From positions 1 to 64,000 of the forward strand of contig DASXGX010000141.1 in NCBI GenBank assembly GCA_036488815.1: 64,000 nt of DNA, written 5' to 3'. A program made the translations under genes and the position numbers. Source of the stretch: Roseiarcus sp036488815. Its GTDB lineage: Bacteria; Pseudomonadota; Alphaproteobacteria; Rhizobiales; Beijerinckiaceae. Below the pieces are notes generated by a model that was not told where the DNA came from, did not search any database, and saw nothing but the letters and a program-made list of their open reading frames with translations. Of this stretch, positions 34,654-43,621 are shown piece after piece (within the stretch, counting starts at the first letter, position 1; each line of letters begins with the position of its first letter).

Positions 34654-36864
34654 CTAAGGACGCAGTTCTCCCCGCAATCCCGCCGCGACGCGCGCCCGTG
34701 CGGCGCGCCAGCGCTCGGTGAGCGCCGCCATGTCGGCGTCGCCGAGCGGCGCCGTCCGCTCGAAGACGACCGCGTCGACGCCTTTCTCGAGGTGGAAGAC
34801 CTCGCCGATGCGCCGGTAATGCGCGCCGATCCCCTCGCCCGCCAGCATCTCGCGCGACGGCACGATCACCGTCTGCTGGTAGGCGGGATCGAGGTGCGTC
34901 TGGACGGGATCGCCGACGATCATGATCGCGCAGGTTTTCAGGTCTGGATTGGGCGGCCCTTCGACCGTGTCGACGTCCGACATCTTCACGTCGGGCCGTA
35001 GCTTGGGATCGCCGTAAAGCGGCGAGCGGGTCTCCTCGAGTTGCCAGAGTTCGGCGATCAACTGGCCGCTGAACGTGTAGCTCGAGCCGAGGCCGCAGAC
35101 GCGGTGGTCGGGCGTCGCGCGCGCGTCGACCCAATCCTTGAGGCGCGTGAGCTCGGCGAGATCGGCGCGCGGGGGATGCGGCCTGCCCGCGATGGGCGCG
35201 ACGCCGCGCGGCGCGAAGGCGCCCGCCGCCGGCGTCAGCGTCACCGCCGCGAGCGCCGCCAGCGCAGCGAGGCCGGCAAGGCGAGAGCGCCCGAACAGCA
35301 GGGCGAGCGGCGCGCCGATCAGCGCCGTCAGCGCCGGCGCGACGAGGTAGAGGTGGTGGACGTAGGGCGTCTGCACGCGCAGGAACAGATAGGCCGCGAC
35401 GATCGCCGCGACGACGGTGAGGCGCAGCAGCCGGCAATCCGTCGAGCGCAGGAACAGAAAAGCCGCCCCCGCGAGGGCGAGCGCGAGGACGCCTGCCCCG
35501 ACCCAATCGCCGATCTCGTCGAGAAACACCGGCCAGGGCTTGCGATAGGCGGCGTAGAGGGCGGCGTAATCGTGCGCGCCGGGGTTCGGCAGCCAATCGA
35601 CCAGCACCGGGCTCAGCAGCGCGAGGAGGACCAGCACGCCGAGCGACGCCGCCATCGCTGTCTCGCGCCAGCGGAACGCGGCGCCGCGCACCGCCGCGAC
35701 GAGCCCCACCTCCAGCGCCAGGGCCGCCGCGACGCCGACCGCCGCGAACGCGTACCAGCGGCGGAACAGGAACATCGCGAAGACCGTGAGCGCCAGCGCG
35801 AGCGCGACGCGCCGGACCATGCGGCCGACGCGGATATCATGGCCGGCCGGCAAGGCGAGCAGGCGGATCAGCCGCTCGGCGAGCCGCAGCGCAGCGACGT
35901 AAAGGACCAGGCCGCCGATGTCCGGCATCCCGCGCGCCGCGACCGCGACCCCGGTGGGATAAGCGGCGACCGCCGCCGCCATGACGAAGGCAGGGACGAA
36001 AAGTCCCTCACGGCTGCTGTCACCCCCGCGAAAGCGGGGATCCAGACAACCGCCGCAGGCCTTCGCCCTTTGACCCCCGGATGCCCGCTTTCGCGGCCAT
36101 GACTCCCCGCGCGCAGAGAGAGGCAGTCGGCCCGCGCGCTGCGCCAGATCACGCGCGAGCACGCCGAGCGCGGCGACGCCCGGCGCGGCGTAGCAGACGA
36201 TCAGCGGCGCTTCATAGGCCAGACGCGACAGCGGCGCGCTCGCCGCCATCACGACGCCCGGGGCGAGCGCCGGAGCCCAGGAATAATCGTCCTTCATCGA
36301 GACGACCAAGGCCGCGATCAGCTGCGGCCAGCGCCCGGCTTCGAGCAGCGTCGCCACGGCGACCGACACCTGCCGGTAGAAGATGAAATCGGCGATCATC
36401 AGATCCCGGGACGCTCTGACATAGACGACCGCATAGAACCCCAACGCGGCGATCAGCCCCGCGCCGAGCGCGGCGGAGCGCCAGGCGAAGCGCCCGACCC
36501 GCCTGCCCGACCCGATCGCAAGCGCGTAGCCAGAACTCGCCGCGAGCCCCAGCGAGGCGACGCCGAAGGCGGCTTCGAGTTCGTCAGGCGCGGCGGACGA
36601 GAGCGCCGCGCCGAGGGCGACGAATGCGCCGAGCGCGAAAGCGGCGGCGGCGCGCGACAGCGCCGCCTCCTCGAGCGTCGCGACGAGGCCGCCGGCCGCC
36701 GCGAGGGCGAGGAGGCCCAGCGCCCAGGGCGCGAGCGGGGTCGCGGGCGCAATGCGGCTCGTGAGCGCGCCGACCGAGACGGCGAGCGCGACGCCGGCCG
36801 CTGAGGCCAGCACGCGAAGAGCGCGCCGCGGAGCGCTGGCCGCGGCGGGAGCGAGGGCGGACAT
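34654..36864 (-). CDS. Polytopic membrane protein, GT-C glycosyltransferase-like, carrying an in-frame repeat
   Basis: A 736-residue protein with a dozen or more hydrophobic helices followed by a ~140-residue C-terminal soluble region (LKDWVDARATPDHRVCGLGS...). The architecture recalls GT-C membrane glycosyltransferases (ArnT/PMT-like), but I cannot see a clean catalytic motif, so the function is open. The ATG at 36864 (MSALAPAAA) is given; an ATG at 36975 is possible. Oddly, the segment from about residue 255 to 282 (KRASGGQRAKACGG, then CLDPRFRGGDSS) is the translation of a copy of repeat A (36019-36103) inserted in frame in a soluble loop between two membrane helices. Confidence 0.75.
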   Translation of the reverse strand: MSALAPAAASAPRRALRVLASAAGVALAVSVGALTSRIAPATPLAPWALGLLALAAAGGLVATLEEAALSRAAAAFALGAFVALGAALSSAAPDELEAAFGVASLGLAASSGYALAIGSGRRVGRFAWRSAALGAGLIAALGFYAVVYVRASRDLMIADFIFYRQVSVAVATLLEAGRWPQLIAALVVSMKDDYSWAPALAPGVVMAASAPLSRLAYEAPLIVCYAAPGVAALGVLARDLAQRAGRLPLSARGESWPRKRASGGQRAKACGGCLDPRFRGGDSSREGLFVPAFVMAAAVAAYPTGVAVAARGMPDIGGLVLYVAALRLAERLIRLLALPAGHDIRVGRMVRRVALALALTVFAMFLFRRWYAFAAVGVAAALALEVGLVAAVRGAAFRWRETAMAASLGVLVLLALLSPVLVDWLPNPGAHDYAALYAAYRKPWPVFLDEIGDWVGAGVLALALAGAAFLFLRSTDCRLLRLTVVAAIVAAYLFLRVQTPYVHHLYLVAPALTALIGAPLALLFGRSRLAGLAALAALAAVTLTPAAGAFAPRGVAPIAGRPHPPRADLAELTRLKDWVDARATPDHRVCGLGSSYTFSGQLIAELWQLEETRSPLYGDPKLRPDVKMSDVDTVEGPPNPDLKTCAIMIVGDPVQTHLDPAYQQTVIVPSREMLAGEGIGAHYRRIGEVFHLEKGVDAVVFERTAPLGDADMAALTERWRAARARVAAGLRGELRP
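36019..36103. repeat. Dispersed palindromic repeat A, copy 3, inside a coding sequence
   Basis: An 85 bp copy of repeat A lying within the polytopic membrane protein gene. The reading frame continues through it without a stop on the coding (minus) strand. Confidence 0.92.
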
Positions 36865-37048
36865 GCGGCGAGCTTGGCGCAAGAGGGTTAAGGTTTCCGA
36901 AGCGTCCGCGTCTTCGCTTCGGGCTCCTCGCTGCGCCGTGGGGGCGAGAGCGCCGGACGGTCTTGATTCTGTCATCGATATGTTGTCACAGCAGACGCGG
37001 CGGAGCGCGCCGGCAGGCACGCGTCCTCCGCTGGGGGTTGCCGATCCG

Positions 37049-39406
37049 ATGAACTTTTTCCAACGCTTCACGTTCTTGTTCTCGGCGCCGATGTTCGACG
37101 CGGACGATCTCGAGGGCCTCAGGGTCAACCAGATCGTCACCGCGATCGAGCGCATGGGCTTTCAGGTCATCAAGGCGCGAAGACTGGAGGACGCCGAGAT
37201 CGCCGTGCAGACCGACGCGGCGATCGGCTGCATGGTCGTCGACTGGGGCAAGAAGGGGATCGAGGGCAAGGCGGCCTCGCTCATCAACCTGATGCGCAAG
37301 CGCGGCCTCGAAATGCCGATCGTCATTCTGGTGCGCCGCAAGCGGTTCGAGGACATTCCGGTCGAGGTGCTCGACTTCATCGACGGCTATGTGTTCCTCG
37401 CCGAGGAGACGCCGGAGTTCATCGCCAAGAACCTCGTCTCGCGGCTAAAGCAATACGCCGAGACGTTGAAGACGCCGTTCTTCGGCGCGCTGGTGGACTA
37501 CGCCGAGGAGGGCAACCAGCTCTGGACCTGCCCGGGCCACAACGGCGGCATCTTCTATTCGCGCAGCCCGATCGGGCGCATCTTCATGGAGCATCTCGGC
37601 GAAGCGGTGTTCCGCGACGACCTCGACAATTCCATTCTCGAGCTCGGCGATCTCCTGACCCACGAGGGCCCCGCGCTCCAGGCGCAGAAGGAGGCGGCGT
37701 CGATCTTCGGCGCCGAGAAAACCTATTTCGTGCTCAACGGCACCTCCACCTCCAACAAAGTGGTGTTGACGAACCTCGTCGCCGAAGACGACCTCGTGCT
37801 GTTCGACCGCAACAACCACAAGGCCGCGCACCACGGTGCGCTGCTGCTCGGCGGCGGCGTGCCGATCTTCCTGCCGACCGACCGCAACGCCTACGGCCTG
37901 ATCGGCCCGATTCGGCCCGACGCCTTCGACGAAAAGACGCTGCGCGAGCGCATCCGCGCCAACCCGCTCGTCAAGGACAAGGACGCCTGGAAGCGCGAGC
38001 GGCCGTTCCGCGTCGCGGTGATCGAGCAATGCACCTATGACGGCACGATCTACGACGCCCAGCGGATCGTCGAGCGCATCGGGCATCTGTGCGACTACAT
38101 CCTATTCGACGAAGCCTGGGCGGGCTTCATGAAGTTCCACCCGCTCTACGAGCGGCGCTTCGCGATGGGCCTCAAGAACCTCAACGAGACTTCGCCCGGG
38201 ATCGTCGCGACGCAATCGACCCACAAGCAGCTCGCCAGCTTTTCGCAGGCTTCGCAGATCCATATGCGGGATCGCCACATCAAGGGCCAGCGCCGTCGCG
38301 TCGAACACCGCCGCTTCAACGAAGGCTTCATGCAGCACGCCTCGACGTCGCCGTTCTATCCGCTGTTCGCTTCGCTCGACGTCGGCGCGCAGATGATGAA
38401 GGGCCGCTCGGGCGAGGTGCTGTGGGACGACACGATCCGGCTCGGCGTCGAGCTGCGCAAGAAATTGCGCGCGGTGCGCCGCGAATTCGAGGAGAAGGAG
38501 AAAGATCCGAGCCGCCGCTGGTTCTTCGATCCCTTCGTGCCCGATCGCGTCGCGATCCCTGACGTCGCCGACACGGGCCGCGCGCATGTCGTGCCGTGGG
38601 AGAGCGTCTCGACCGACCAACTCGCGCGCGACGCCCGCTTCTGGGCGTTGGCTCCGGACGAAGCCTGGCACGGTTTCCGCGAACTCGAGGCGGGGTTCGC
38701 CATCACCGATCCCGCCAAGCTCACGCTGCTGACGCCCGGCTTCGACCGCAAGACCGGCGCCTACGAGGCCTATGGAATTCCGGCCCCCGTGGTCGCGCAA
38801 TATCTGCGCGAGAACCGCGTCGTGCCGGAGAAGAACGACCTCAACTCGCTGCTGTTCCTGCTGACGCCCGGCGTCGAATCGAGCAAGGCGGGCACGCTCG
38901 TCTCTGCGCTGGTCGCCTTCAAGCGCCTGCACGACGACAACGTGCTGCTCGACGACGCGATGCCGGAGTTCGTCGCGCGCCGGCCAGGCCGCTATCGCGG
39001 CCGGCGCCTGCGCGATCTGTGCGGCGAGATGCACACTTTTTTCCGCGAGGCCGGCGTCAGCGCGATGCAGAAAGCGCAGTTCGAGGCGGCGCATTTGCCT
39101 GAGATGGTGATGACGCCGCGCGAGGCGTCGCGCCATCTCGTGCGCAACAACGTCGACTATCTGCCACTCGACGCGATCGAGGGACGCATCGCCACCACCC
39201 TGTTCGTCGTCTATCCCCCAGGCATCGCGACGATCGTGCCCGGCGAGCGGCTGTGCGAGCGTTCGCGCCCGATGATCGACTATCTGAAAACCTTCGAGCG
39301 GAGCGCGAACGTCTTCCCCGGTTTCGAGTCCGAGATACAAGGGCTCTATCGCGAAACCGACGCTTCGGGCGCGATTCGGTTCTTCACCTATGTGGTGAGT
39401 GAATGA
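37049..39406 (+). CDS. Orn/Lys/Arg decarboxylase, class III PLP enzyme
   Basis: A 785-residue fold-type I PLP decarboxylase with an N-terminal receiver-like wing domain (about 1-130), the catalytic domain with DEAWAGFMKFHPLY and the PLP-binding lysine in ATQSTHKQLASFSQAS (about 390-405), and the C-terminal domain ending near residue 780. It removes CO2 from arginine, lysine or ornithine to form agmatine, cadaverine or putrescine; the exact substrate cannot be read. The ATG at 37049 (MNFFQRF) is chosen because the frame upstream is low-complexity and antiparallel to the membrane-protein gene. It is followed by a GNAT gene after 28 bp, hinting at acetylation of the amine product. Confidence 0.92.
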   Translation: MNFFQRFTFLFSAPMFDADDLEGLRVNQIVTAIERMGFQVIKARRLEDAEIAVQTDAAIGCMVVDWGKKGIEGKAASLINLMRKRGLEMPIVILVRRKRFEDIPVEVLDFIDGYVFLAEETPEFIAKNLVSRLKQYAETLKTPFFGALVDYAEEGNQLWTCPGHNGGIFYSRSPIGRIFMEHLGEAVFRDDLDNSILELGDLLTHEGPALQAQKEAASIFGAEKTYFVLNGTSTSNKVVLTNLVAEDDLVLFDRNNHKAAHHGALLLGGGVPIFLPTDRNAYGLIGPIRPDAFDEKTLRERIRANPLVKDKDAWKRERPFRVAVIEQCTYDGTIYDAQRIVERIGHLCDYILFDEAWAGFMKFHPLYERRFAMGLKNLNETSPGIVATQSTHKQLASFSQASQIHMRDRHIKGQRRRVEHRRFNEGFMQHASTSPFYPLFASLDVGAQMMKGRSGEVLWDDTIRLGVELRKKLRAVRREFEEKEKDPSRRWFFDPFVPDRVAIPDVADTGRAHVVPWESVSTDQLARDARFWALAPDEAWHGFRELEAGFAITDPAKLTLLTPGFDRKTGAYEAYGIPAPVVAQYLRENRVVPEKNDLNSLLFLLTPGVESSKAGTLVSALVAFKRLHDDNVLLDDAMPEFVARRPGRYRGRRLRDLCGEMHTFFREAGVSAMQKAQFEAAHLPEMVMTPREASRHLVRNNVDYLPLDAIEGRIATTLFVVYPPGIATIVPGERLCERSRPMIDYLKTFERSANVFPGFESEIQGLYRETDASGAIRFFTYVVSE

Positions 39407-39434
39407 CGTACGCATAAACAGGCGGAAGCGGCGA

Positions 39435-40028
39435 ATGGACGAAGAAACCAACCACGCCTCCACGGGCGAGCAAATTCCGGCCCGCGAGACGGACATCAAC
39501 GTCTTCGTGCGGCCATCGCGCGAGACCGACGTCCCGGCGATGCTGGCGATCTATCTCCACCACATCCGACACGGGGTCGACCCGCGCACCGCCGGCGGCG
39601 TCGAAACGCCTGACGCCGACGACCTCAAGCGGCGGCGCAAGAATATGCTGCGCGGCCGGCTGCCGCATCTCGTCGCCGAGCGGGCCGGCGTCGTCATCGG
39701 CTACGCCTACGCCGTGCCGTTCCGGAAGCGGCCGGCTTACCGCTATGCGGTGAAGCATTCGATCTACGTTCACCACGACCATCTGAGCCGCGGCGTCGGC
39801 AGAATGCTGCTGGCGGCGCTGATCGACGCTTGCGCCGCCGCGGGCTATCGCCAGATGATCGGCTACATCGACGGCGCCAATCAGGCCTCGCTCAAGCTGC
39901 ACGAAGCCTTCGGCTTCCGGCAGGTCGGCTATCTCCCGCAGATCGGCTACAAATTCGGGCGATGGACCGACTCGATCATGATGCAACGCTCGCTCGGCCT
40001 GGGCGCCACCGCGCCGCCCGAGGGGTGA
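39435..40028 (+). CDS. GNAT family N-acetyltransferase
   Basis: A 197-residue acetyltransferase of the phosphinothricin-acetyltransferase-like branch. It has the acetyl-CoA motif HHDHLSRGVGRMLLAALID (R/Q-x2-G-x-G/A type) and the C-terminal NQASLKLHEAFGFRQVGYL. The ATG at 39435 has GGAAG upstream; a GTG at 39399 would overlap the decarboxylase gene. Probably cotranscribed with the amine-forming decarboxylase. Confidence 0.85.
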   Translation: MDEETNHASTGEQIPARETDINVFVRPSRETDVPAMLAIYLHHIRHGVDPRTAGGVETPDADDLKRRRKNMLRGRLPHLVAERAGVVIGYAYAVPFRKRPAYRYAVKHSIYVHHDHLSRGVGRMLLAALIDACAAAGYRQMIGYIDGANQASLKLHEAFGFRQVGYLPQIGYKFGRWTDSIMMQRSLGLGATAPPEG

Positions 40029-40038
40029 GATCCGTCCC

Positions 40039-40076
40039 CGTCGTTGCGAGCGAAGCGAAGCGAAGCACTCCAGCGG
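40039..40076. repeat. Half copy of short repeat C
   Basis: A single repeat C arm (CGTCGTTGCGAGCGAAGCGA) with an extra AGCGA tandem step, after the GNAT stop. Confidence 0.55.
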
Positions 40077-40180
40077 CGCGGCGATGCAAGCGGCGGCTTC
40101 GGACCTCACGCTTCAGCGGTATCGCAGGCGGCTCTAAAGGCTTCCGCATTTTGGCAGAAGCAGCCTCTCCGGAGTCCACT

Positions 40181-40266
40181 TGTCATGCCCGCGAAAGCGG
40201 GCATCCAGGAGTCAAGGGCGAAGGCCGGCGGCGGCTGTCTGGACCCTCGCTTTCGCGAGGGTGACA
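40181..40266. repeat. Dispersed palindromic repeat A, copy 4 (reversed)
   Basis: An 86 bp copy in the opposite orientation to copy 1, beginning TGTCATGCCCGCGAAAGCGG and ending in GAGGGTGACA, between convergent genes. Confidence 0.9.
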
Positions 40267-40315
40267 GGCTGTGTGCGTCAACCAAAAAGCAAAGCGCTCT
40301 ACGCCCTCCGTCGCG

Positions 40316-41362
40316 TCACTTAGGCCTGAGGTCGAGGCCGACGCCCTTGTTCACGAATTGCAGCGTGTAGGCCTTCTTGTAATCGGTGGTGCCCTTGACG
40401 ATGCCGACCTTGACCATCGTGTCGAAGAAGTTCTTCCAGCGCTCGTCCGTCATCGCGCCGATGCCGAGCTTCAGCGTGTCGCCCGAGTCGACGATGCCGT
40501 ATTCCTTGAGCTTGCCGATCGAGAAGGCGAGCTGCTCGTCGGTCATCTCAGGGTTTTCTTTCTTGATCATCTCGTTGGCTTTTTTGTTGTCGCCATAGAG
40601 ATAGTGGTACCAGCCGATCGCCGAGGCGTCGACGAAGCGCTGCACGAGATCCGGCCGCTTCTCCACGAGGTCGCGTCGCGTCTCGATGAGGGTCGAATAG
40701 GTCGAATAGCCGTAGTCCGAGAGCAGGAAGATGTTGGGCTTGAAGCCGCCCTGCTTTTCGACCTCGAACGGCTCGGCGGTCAGGTAGCCCTGCTGGATGG
40801 AGTGCTTGTCGGCGATGAACGGCGCCGAATTGTAGTTGTAGGGTTTGACGTTCTCGTCGGTAAACCCGTAGGCGAGCCGCATCCAGGCGTAGAAGGTGTT
40901 GAGCGCGCCGTTGCTGACGAACGCGGTCGCCTTCGGCAGATCGGTCCACTTGTCCAGGCCGACGCCCGGGTGCGACATGAAGATCTGCGGATTTTTCTGG
41001 AAGTCGGCGGCGACGGCGATGGTCGGAACGCCCTGCTCGACCGACAGGAAATCGCCGATCGTGTCGCCGCCCATGTAGAACTCAATCTTGCCGGCCACCA
41101 GCAGCATGCCGCCATTGGACTGCGGCCCGCCCTGCATGATCGTCACGTCGAGCCCGTACTTCGCGTAGGTGCCGTCGACGAGCGCCTGATAGTAGCCGCC
41201 GTGCTCGGCGTCGGCGAGCCAATTGGTGCCGAAGGTCACCTTGTCCAGCGCGAAAGCTGGACCGGCGCCGACGAGCGCGGCGGCGAAAGCCAATCCCGCG
41301 GACATGCGGCCGAGCGTCTCCAAAACTCCCCCCACCTTGCGCGCGATACCAATGCGAGCCAT
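40316..41362 (-). CDS. ABC transporter substrate-binding protein, NMT1/THI5-like
   Basis: A 348-residue exported binding protein. The signal peptide runs to about residue 38 (AAALVGAGPAFA, mature LDKVTFGTNWLADAEHGGYY); an internal ATG at 41305 gives a shorter signal. The GTNWLADAEHGGYYQA and GLDVTIMQGGPQSNGG segments are typical of the NMT1/THI5 family that feeds SsuC/ThiX-type ABC permeases with pyrimidines, sulfonates or other small aromatics. It has no permease or ATPase beside it; an orphan permease/ATPase pair of the right class lies at 23.6-25.2 kb. It is divergent from an amidohydrolase of the 8-oxoguanine deaminase type, suggesting a purine-like ligand. Confidence 0.9.
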   Translation of the reverse strand: MARIGIARKVGGVLETLGRMSAGLAFAAALVGAGPAFALDKVTFGTNWLADAEHGGYYQALVDGTYAKYGLDVTIMQGGPQSNGGMLLVAGKIEFYMGGDTIGDFLSVEQGVPTIAVAADFQKNPQIFMSHPGVGLDKWTDLPKATAFVSNGALNTFYAWMRLAYGFTDENVKPYNYNSAPFIADKHSIQQGYLTAEPFEVEKQGGFKPNIFLLSDYGYSTYSTLIETRRDLVEKRPDLVQRFVDASAIGWYHYLYGDNKKANEMIKKENPEMTDEQLAFSIGKLKEYGIVDSGDTLKLGIGAMTDERWKNFFDTMVKVGIVKGTTDYKKAYTLQFVNKGVGLDLRPK

Positions 41363-41594
41363 TCCGCCCTCGTTTCATCCCTTTGCTGGACTGCCCCATT
41401 CGTCCAGACATCACTGTCAGCCAACATAGGAGAAGCTTAACGTCCAAGTCGACTCTGAAAATGCCGTCTACCGCCTTATTGCTGGCGCCGCATCGCAGCA
41501 AAACCTTATTTACAGCGCGCCAAGCGGCGCCGAGAATGCCGGCCAACCCTCTTCACGCGACGCCGCGCAGCCGTTTTTCAAGGACCTCGCCGAC
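41363..41594. promoter_or_regulatory. Divergent control region between binding protein and deaminase
   Basis: 232 bp shared by two divergent, probably functionally related genes. Relatively AT-rich around 41395-41510. I cannot point to a specific operator. Confidence 0.4.
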
Positions 41595-42929
41595 ATGCGC
41601 CTATGGATCAAGGACCCGCTCGCCATTCTCGCCGAAGGGGCGGAGCGAGGCCTCGTCGTCGAAGGGGGAAAAATCGTCGAACTGGTCGCTCGCGGCGCCG
41701 CCGGCCCCGCCGCGCCGGTCGACGCCATGTTCGACGCTTCGCGCCACGTCGCGCTGCCCGGTCTCATCAACACCCATCACCATTTCTACCAAACGCTGAC
41801 GCGCGCCCACCCCGCCGGGTTCGGCAAGGAATTGGTGCCGTGGCTCGTCTCGCTCGAACGCGTATGGTCGCGCTTCAAGCCGGAGCATCTGAGGATCGCC
41901 GCGCGCATGGCGCTGGTCGAACTGATGCTGTCGGGCTGCACGACGGCGGCCGATCACCACAATCTCTTTCCCGCCGCGCTCGCCAACGCGATCGACATCG
42001 AGGTCGAGGAGGCGCGCGCGCTCGGCCTGCGCATGACGGTGACGCGCGGCTCCATGGGGCTCTCCGAGAAGGACGGCGGCCTGCAGCCGGACTCGATCGT
42101 GCAGGGGTCCGACGCCATCCTCGAGGACAGCGAGCGGGTGTTGAAGCTGTTCCACGACCCTTCGCCGGGCTCGATGGTGCGCGTCGCGCTCGCGCCGTGC
42201 TCGCCGCTCGCCGTGCCGCAGCGCGTGATGGTCGAAAGCGCGAAGCTCGCGGAACGCTACGATTGCCGGCTGCATACGCATCTCTGCCAGTCGCTCGACG
42301 AGGACGTCTACGCTCAGGCGACCTTCGGCAAGCGCTCGGTCGATCTGCTCGAGGAGGCGGGGTGGCTGAGCCCGCGCGCGTGGGTCGCTCACGGCGTTCA
42401 CTTCAATTCAGACGAAATCCGCCACCTCGGCAGCGCGGGCGTCGGCGTCTGCCATTGCGCCGCCTCGGACATGCTGTTCGGCCTCGGCGTCTGCCCGACC
42501 AAGGACCTGGAGGCGGCGGGCGTCGCGGTCGGGCTCGGCGTCGACGGTTCGGCCTCCAACGATTCCTCCAACATGATGGAGGCGGCGCGGCACGCGCTGA
42601 TGCTGGGGCGACTGCGCTACGGCGCCTCGGGCGTCAGCCATCTCGACGCCTTGCGATGGGCGACCGAGGGCTCGGCCCGCTGCCTCGGGCGCGACGACAT
42701 TGGCCGCATCGCAGTCGGGCTCGAAGCCGACCTCGCGCTGTTCACGCTCGACGAGCCGCGCTTCAGCGGGGCGCAAGACCCGATCGCCGCGCTCGTTCTG
42801 TGCGGCGCCCATCGCGCGGATCGGGTGATGGTCGCCGGGCACTGGCGCGTCGTCGACGGCGCGCCAGTCGGGGTCGACCTCGCACAGCTGATGGCCGAGC
42901 ATCGCGCGGCGGCGCAGGCTTTCGCCTGA
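41595..42929 (+). CDS. 8-oxoguanine deaminase-like amidohydrolase
   Basis: A 444-residue metal-dependent deaminase of the AtzA/TrzA/guanine deaminase superfamily. Metal ligands appear in NTHHHF (His61/His63), HTHL, and VAHGVHF; the catalytic aspartate is in LGVDGSASNDSSN. The GSASNDSSNMMEA pattern and length match 8-oxoguanine deaminases, which convert 8-oxoguanine to urate, clearing oxidised guanine. Related triazine hydrolases cannot be excluded. The divergent NMT1/THI5-type binding protein may supply its substrate. Confidence 0.85.
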   Translation: MRLWIKDPLAILAEGAERGLVVEGGKIVELVARGAAGPAAPVDAMFDASRHVALPGLINTHHHFYQTLTRAHPAGFGKELVPWLVSLERVWSRFKPEHLRIAARMALVELMLSGCTTAADHHNLFPAALANAIDIEVEEARALGLRMTVTRGSMGLSEKDGGLQPDSIVQGSDAILEDSERVLKLFHDPSPGSMVRVALAPCSPLAVPQRVMVESAKLAERYDCRLHTHLCQSLDEDVYAQATFGKRSVDLLEEAGWLSPRAWVAHGVHFNSDEIRHLGSAGVGVCHCAASDMLFGLGVCPTKDLEAAGVAVGLGVDGSASNDSSNMMEAARHALMLGRLRYGASGVSHLDALRWATEGSARCLGRDDIGRIAVGLEADLALFTLDEPRFSGAQDPIAALVLCGAHRADRVMVAGHWRVVDGAPVGVDLAQLMAEHRAAAQAFA

Positions 42930-43124
42930 GCGTTTCACCAAAAGGAAAGACCAAGAGGAAATACTCGCGCTGCATCGCGAGGCGATCGGCGAGAGACGGG
43001 CTGTTCGGTACGGAACCAGGGGCCGCGCAGCGTTGACAGCGCCCATCTCGCCCTCCATCTACATCACGTTGTCGTAAGAGCCTTTCTGACGCGGCGTTCT
43101 TCAATCTCCAACCCAGTGCCGTGC

Positions 43125-43607
43125 ATGAAGTCGTCGTCGTCCTCGACAAACAAACTTCACCGCTCCCAGGTGGGCGCCTTGCCGATCCGCTTGGATCAGA
43201 ATGGCGAGCCGCAGATTTTACTTCTGACATCGCGGGAGACCCGCCGCTGGATCATTCCCAAGGGTTGGCGGATGAAGGGGCGCACGCCCTGGCAAGCGGC
43301 TGCGCGAGAAGCGCTCGAAGAAGCCGGCGTCGTCGGCCGTCCGCACAAGAAGCCGATCGGCAGCTACACCTATTTCAAGCGGCAGAAGGCGCATTTCGAG
43401 CTTTGCCGGGTCGACGTCTACATCCTCGACTTCGCCAAGCAGCTCAAGACCTGGCGCGAGATCGGTCAGCGGGATGTCCAATGGTTCTCGCAGGGCCAGG
43501 CGGCGGATCTCGTCGAGGAGCCGGGCCTCATCGCCATCATCCTGAAGATCGACGCCAGTGCGCTGGCGAAGCTCAAGCCCAAGGGGTTCGCCGCCTCGAC
43601 GCCGTAA
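43125..43607 (+). CDS. NUDIX hydrolase (DIPP-like)
   Basis: A 160-residue phosphohydrolase. The NUDIX helix is PKGWRMKGRTPWQAAAREAL with EEAGVVG following (pattern GX5-X7-REUXEEXGU, with Trp-Gln in place of the usual first Glu as in diphosphoinositol-type homologues of Rhizobiales). It probably cleaves a nucleoside diphosphate-type substrate. The ATG at 43125 is used; a GTG at 43116 is possible. Convergent with an SDR gene only 14 bp away. Confidence 0.85.
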   Translation: MKSSSSSTNKLHRSQVGALPIRLDQNGEPQILLLTSRETRRWIIPKGWRMKGRTPWQAAAREALEEAGVVGRPHKKPIGSYTYFKRQKAHFELCRVDVYILDFAKQLKTWREIGQRDVQWFSQGQAADLVEEPGLIAIILKIDASALAKLKPKGFAASTP

Positions 43608-43621
43608 GGCCGCCGGCCGCG

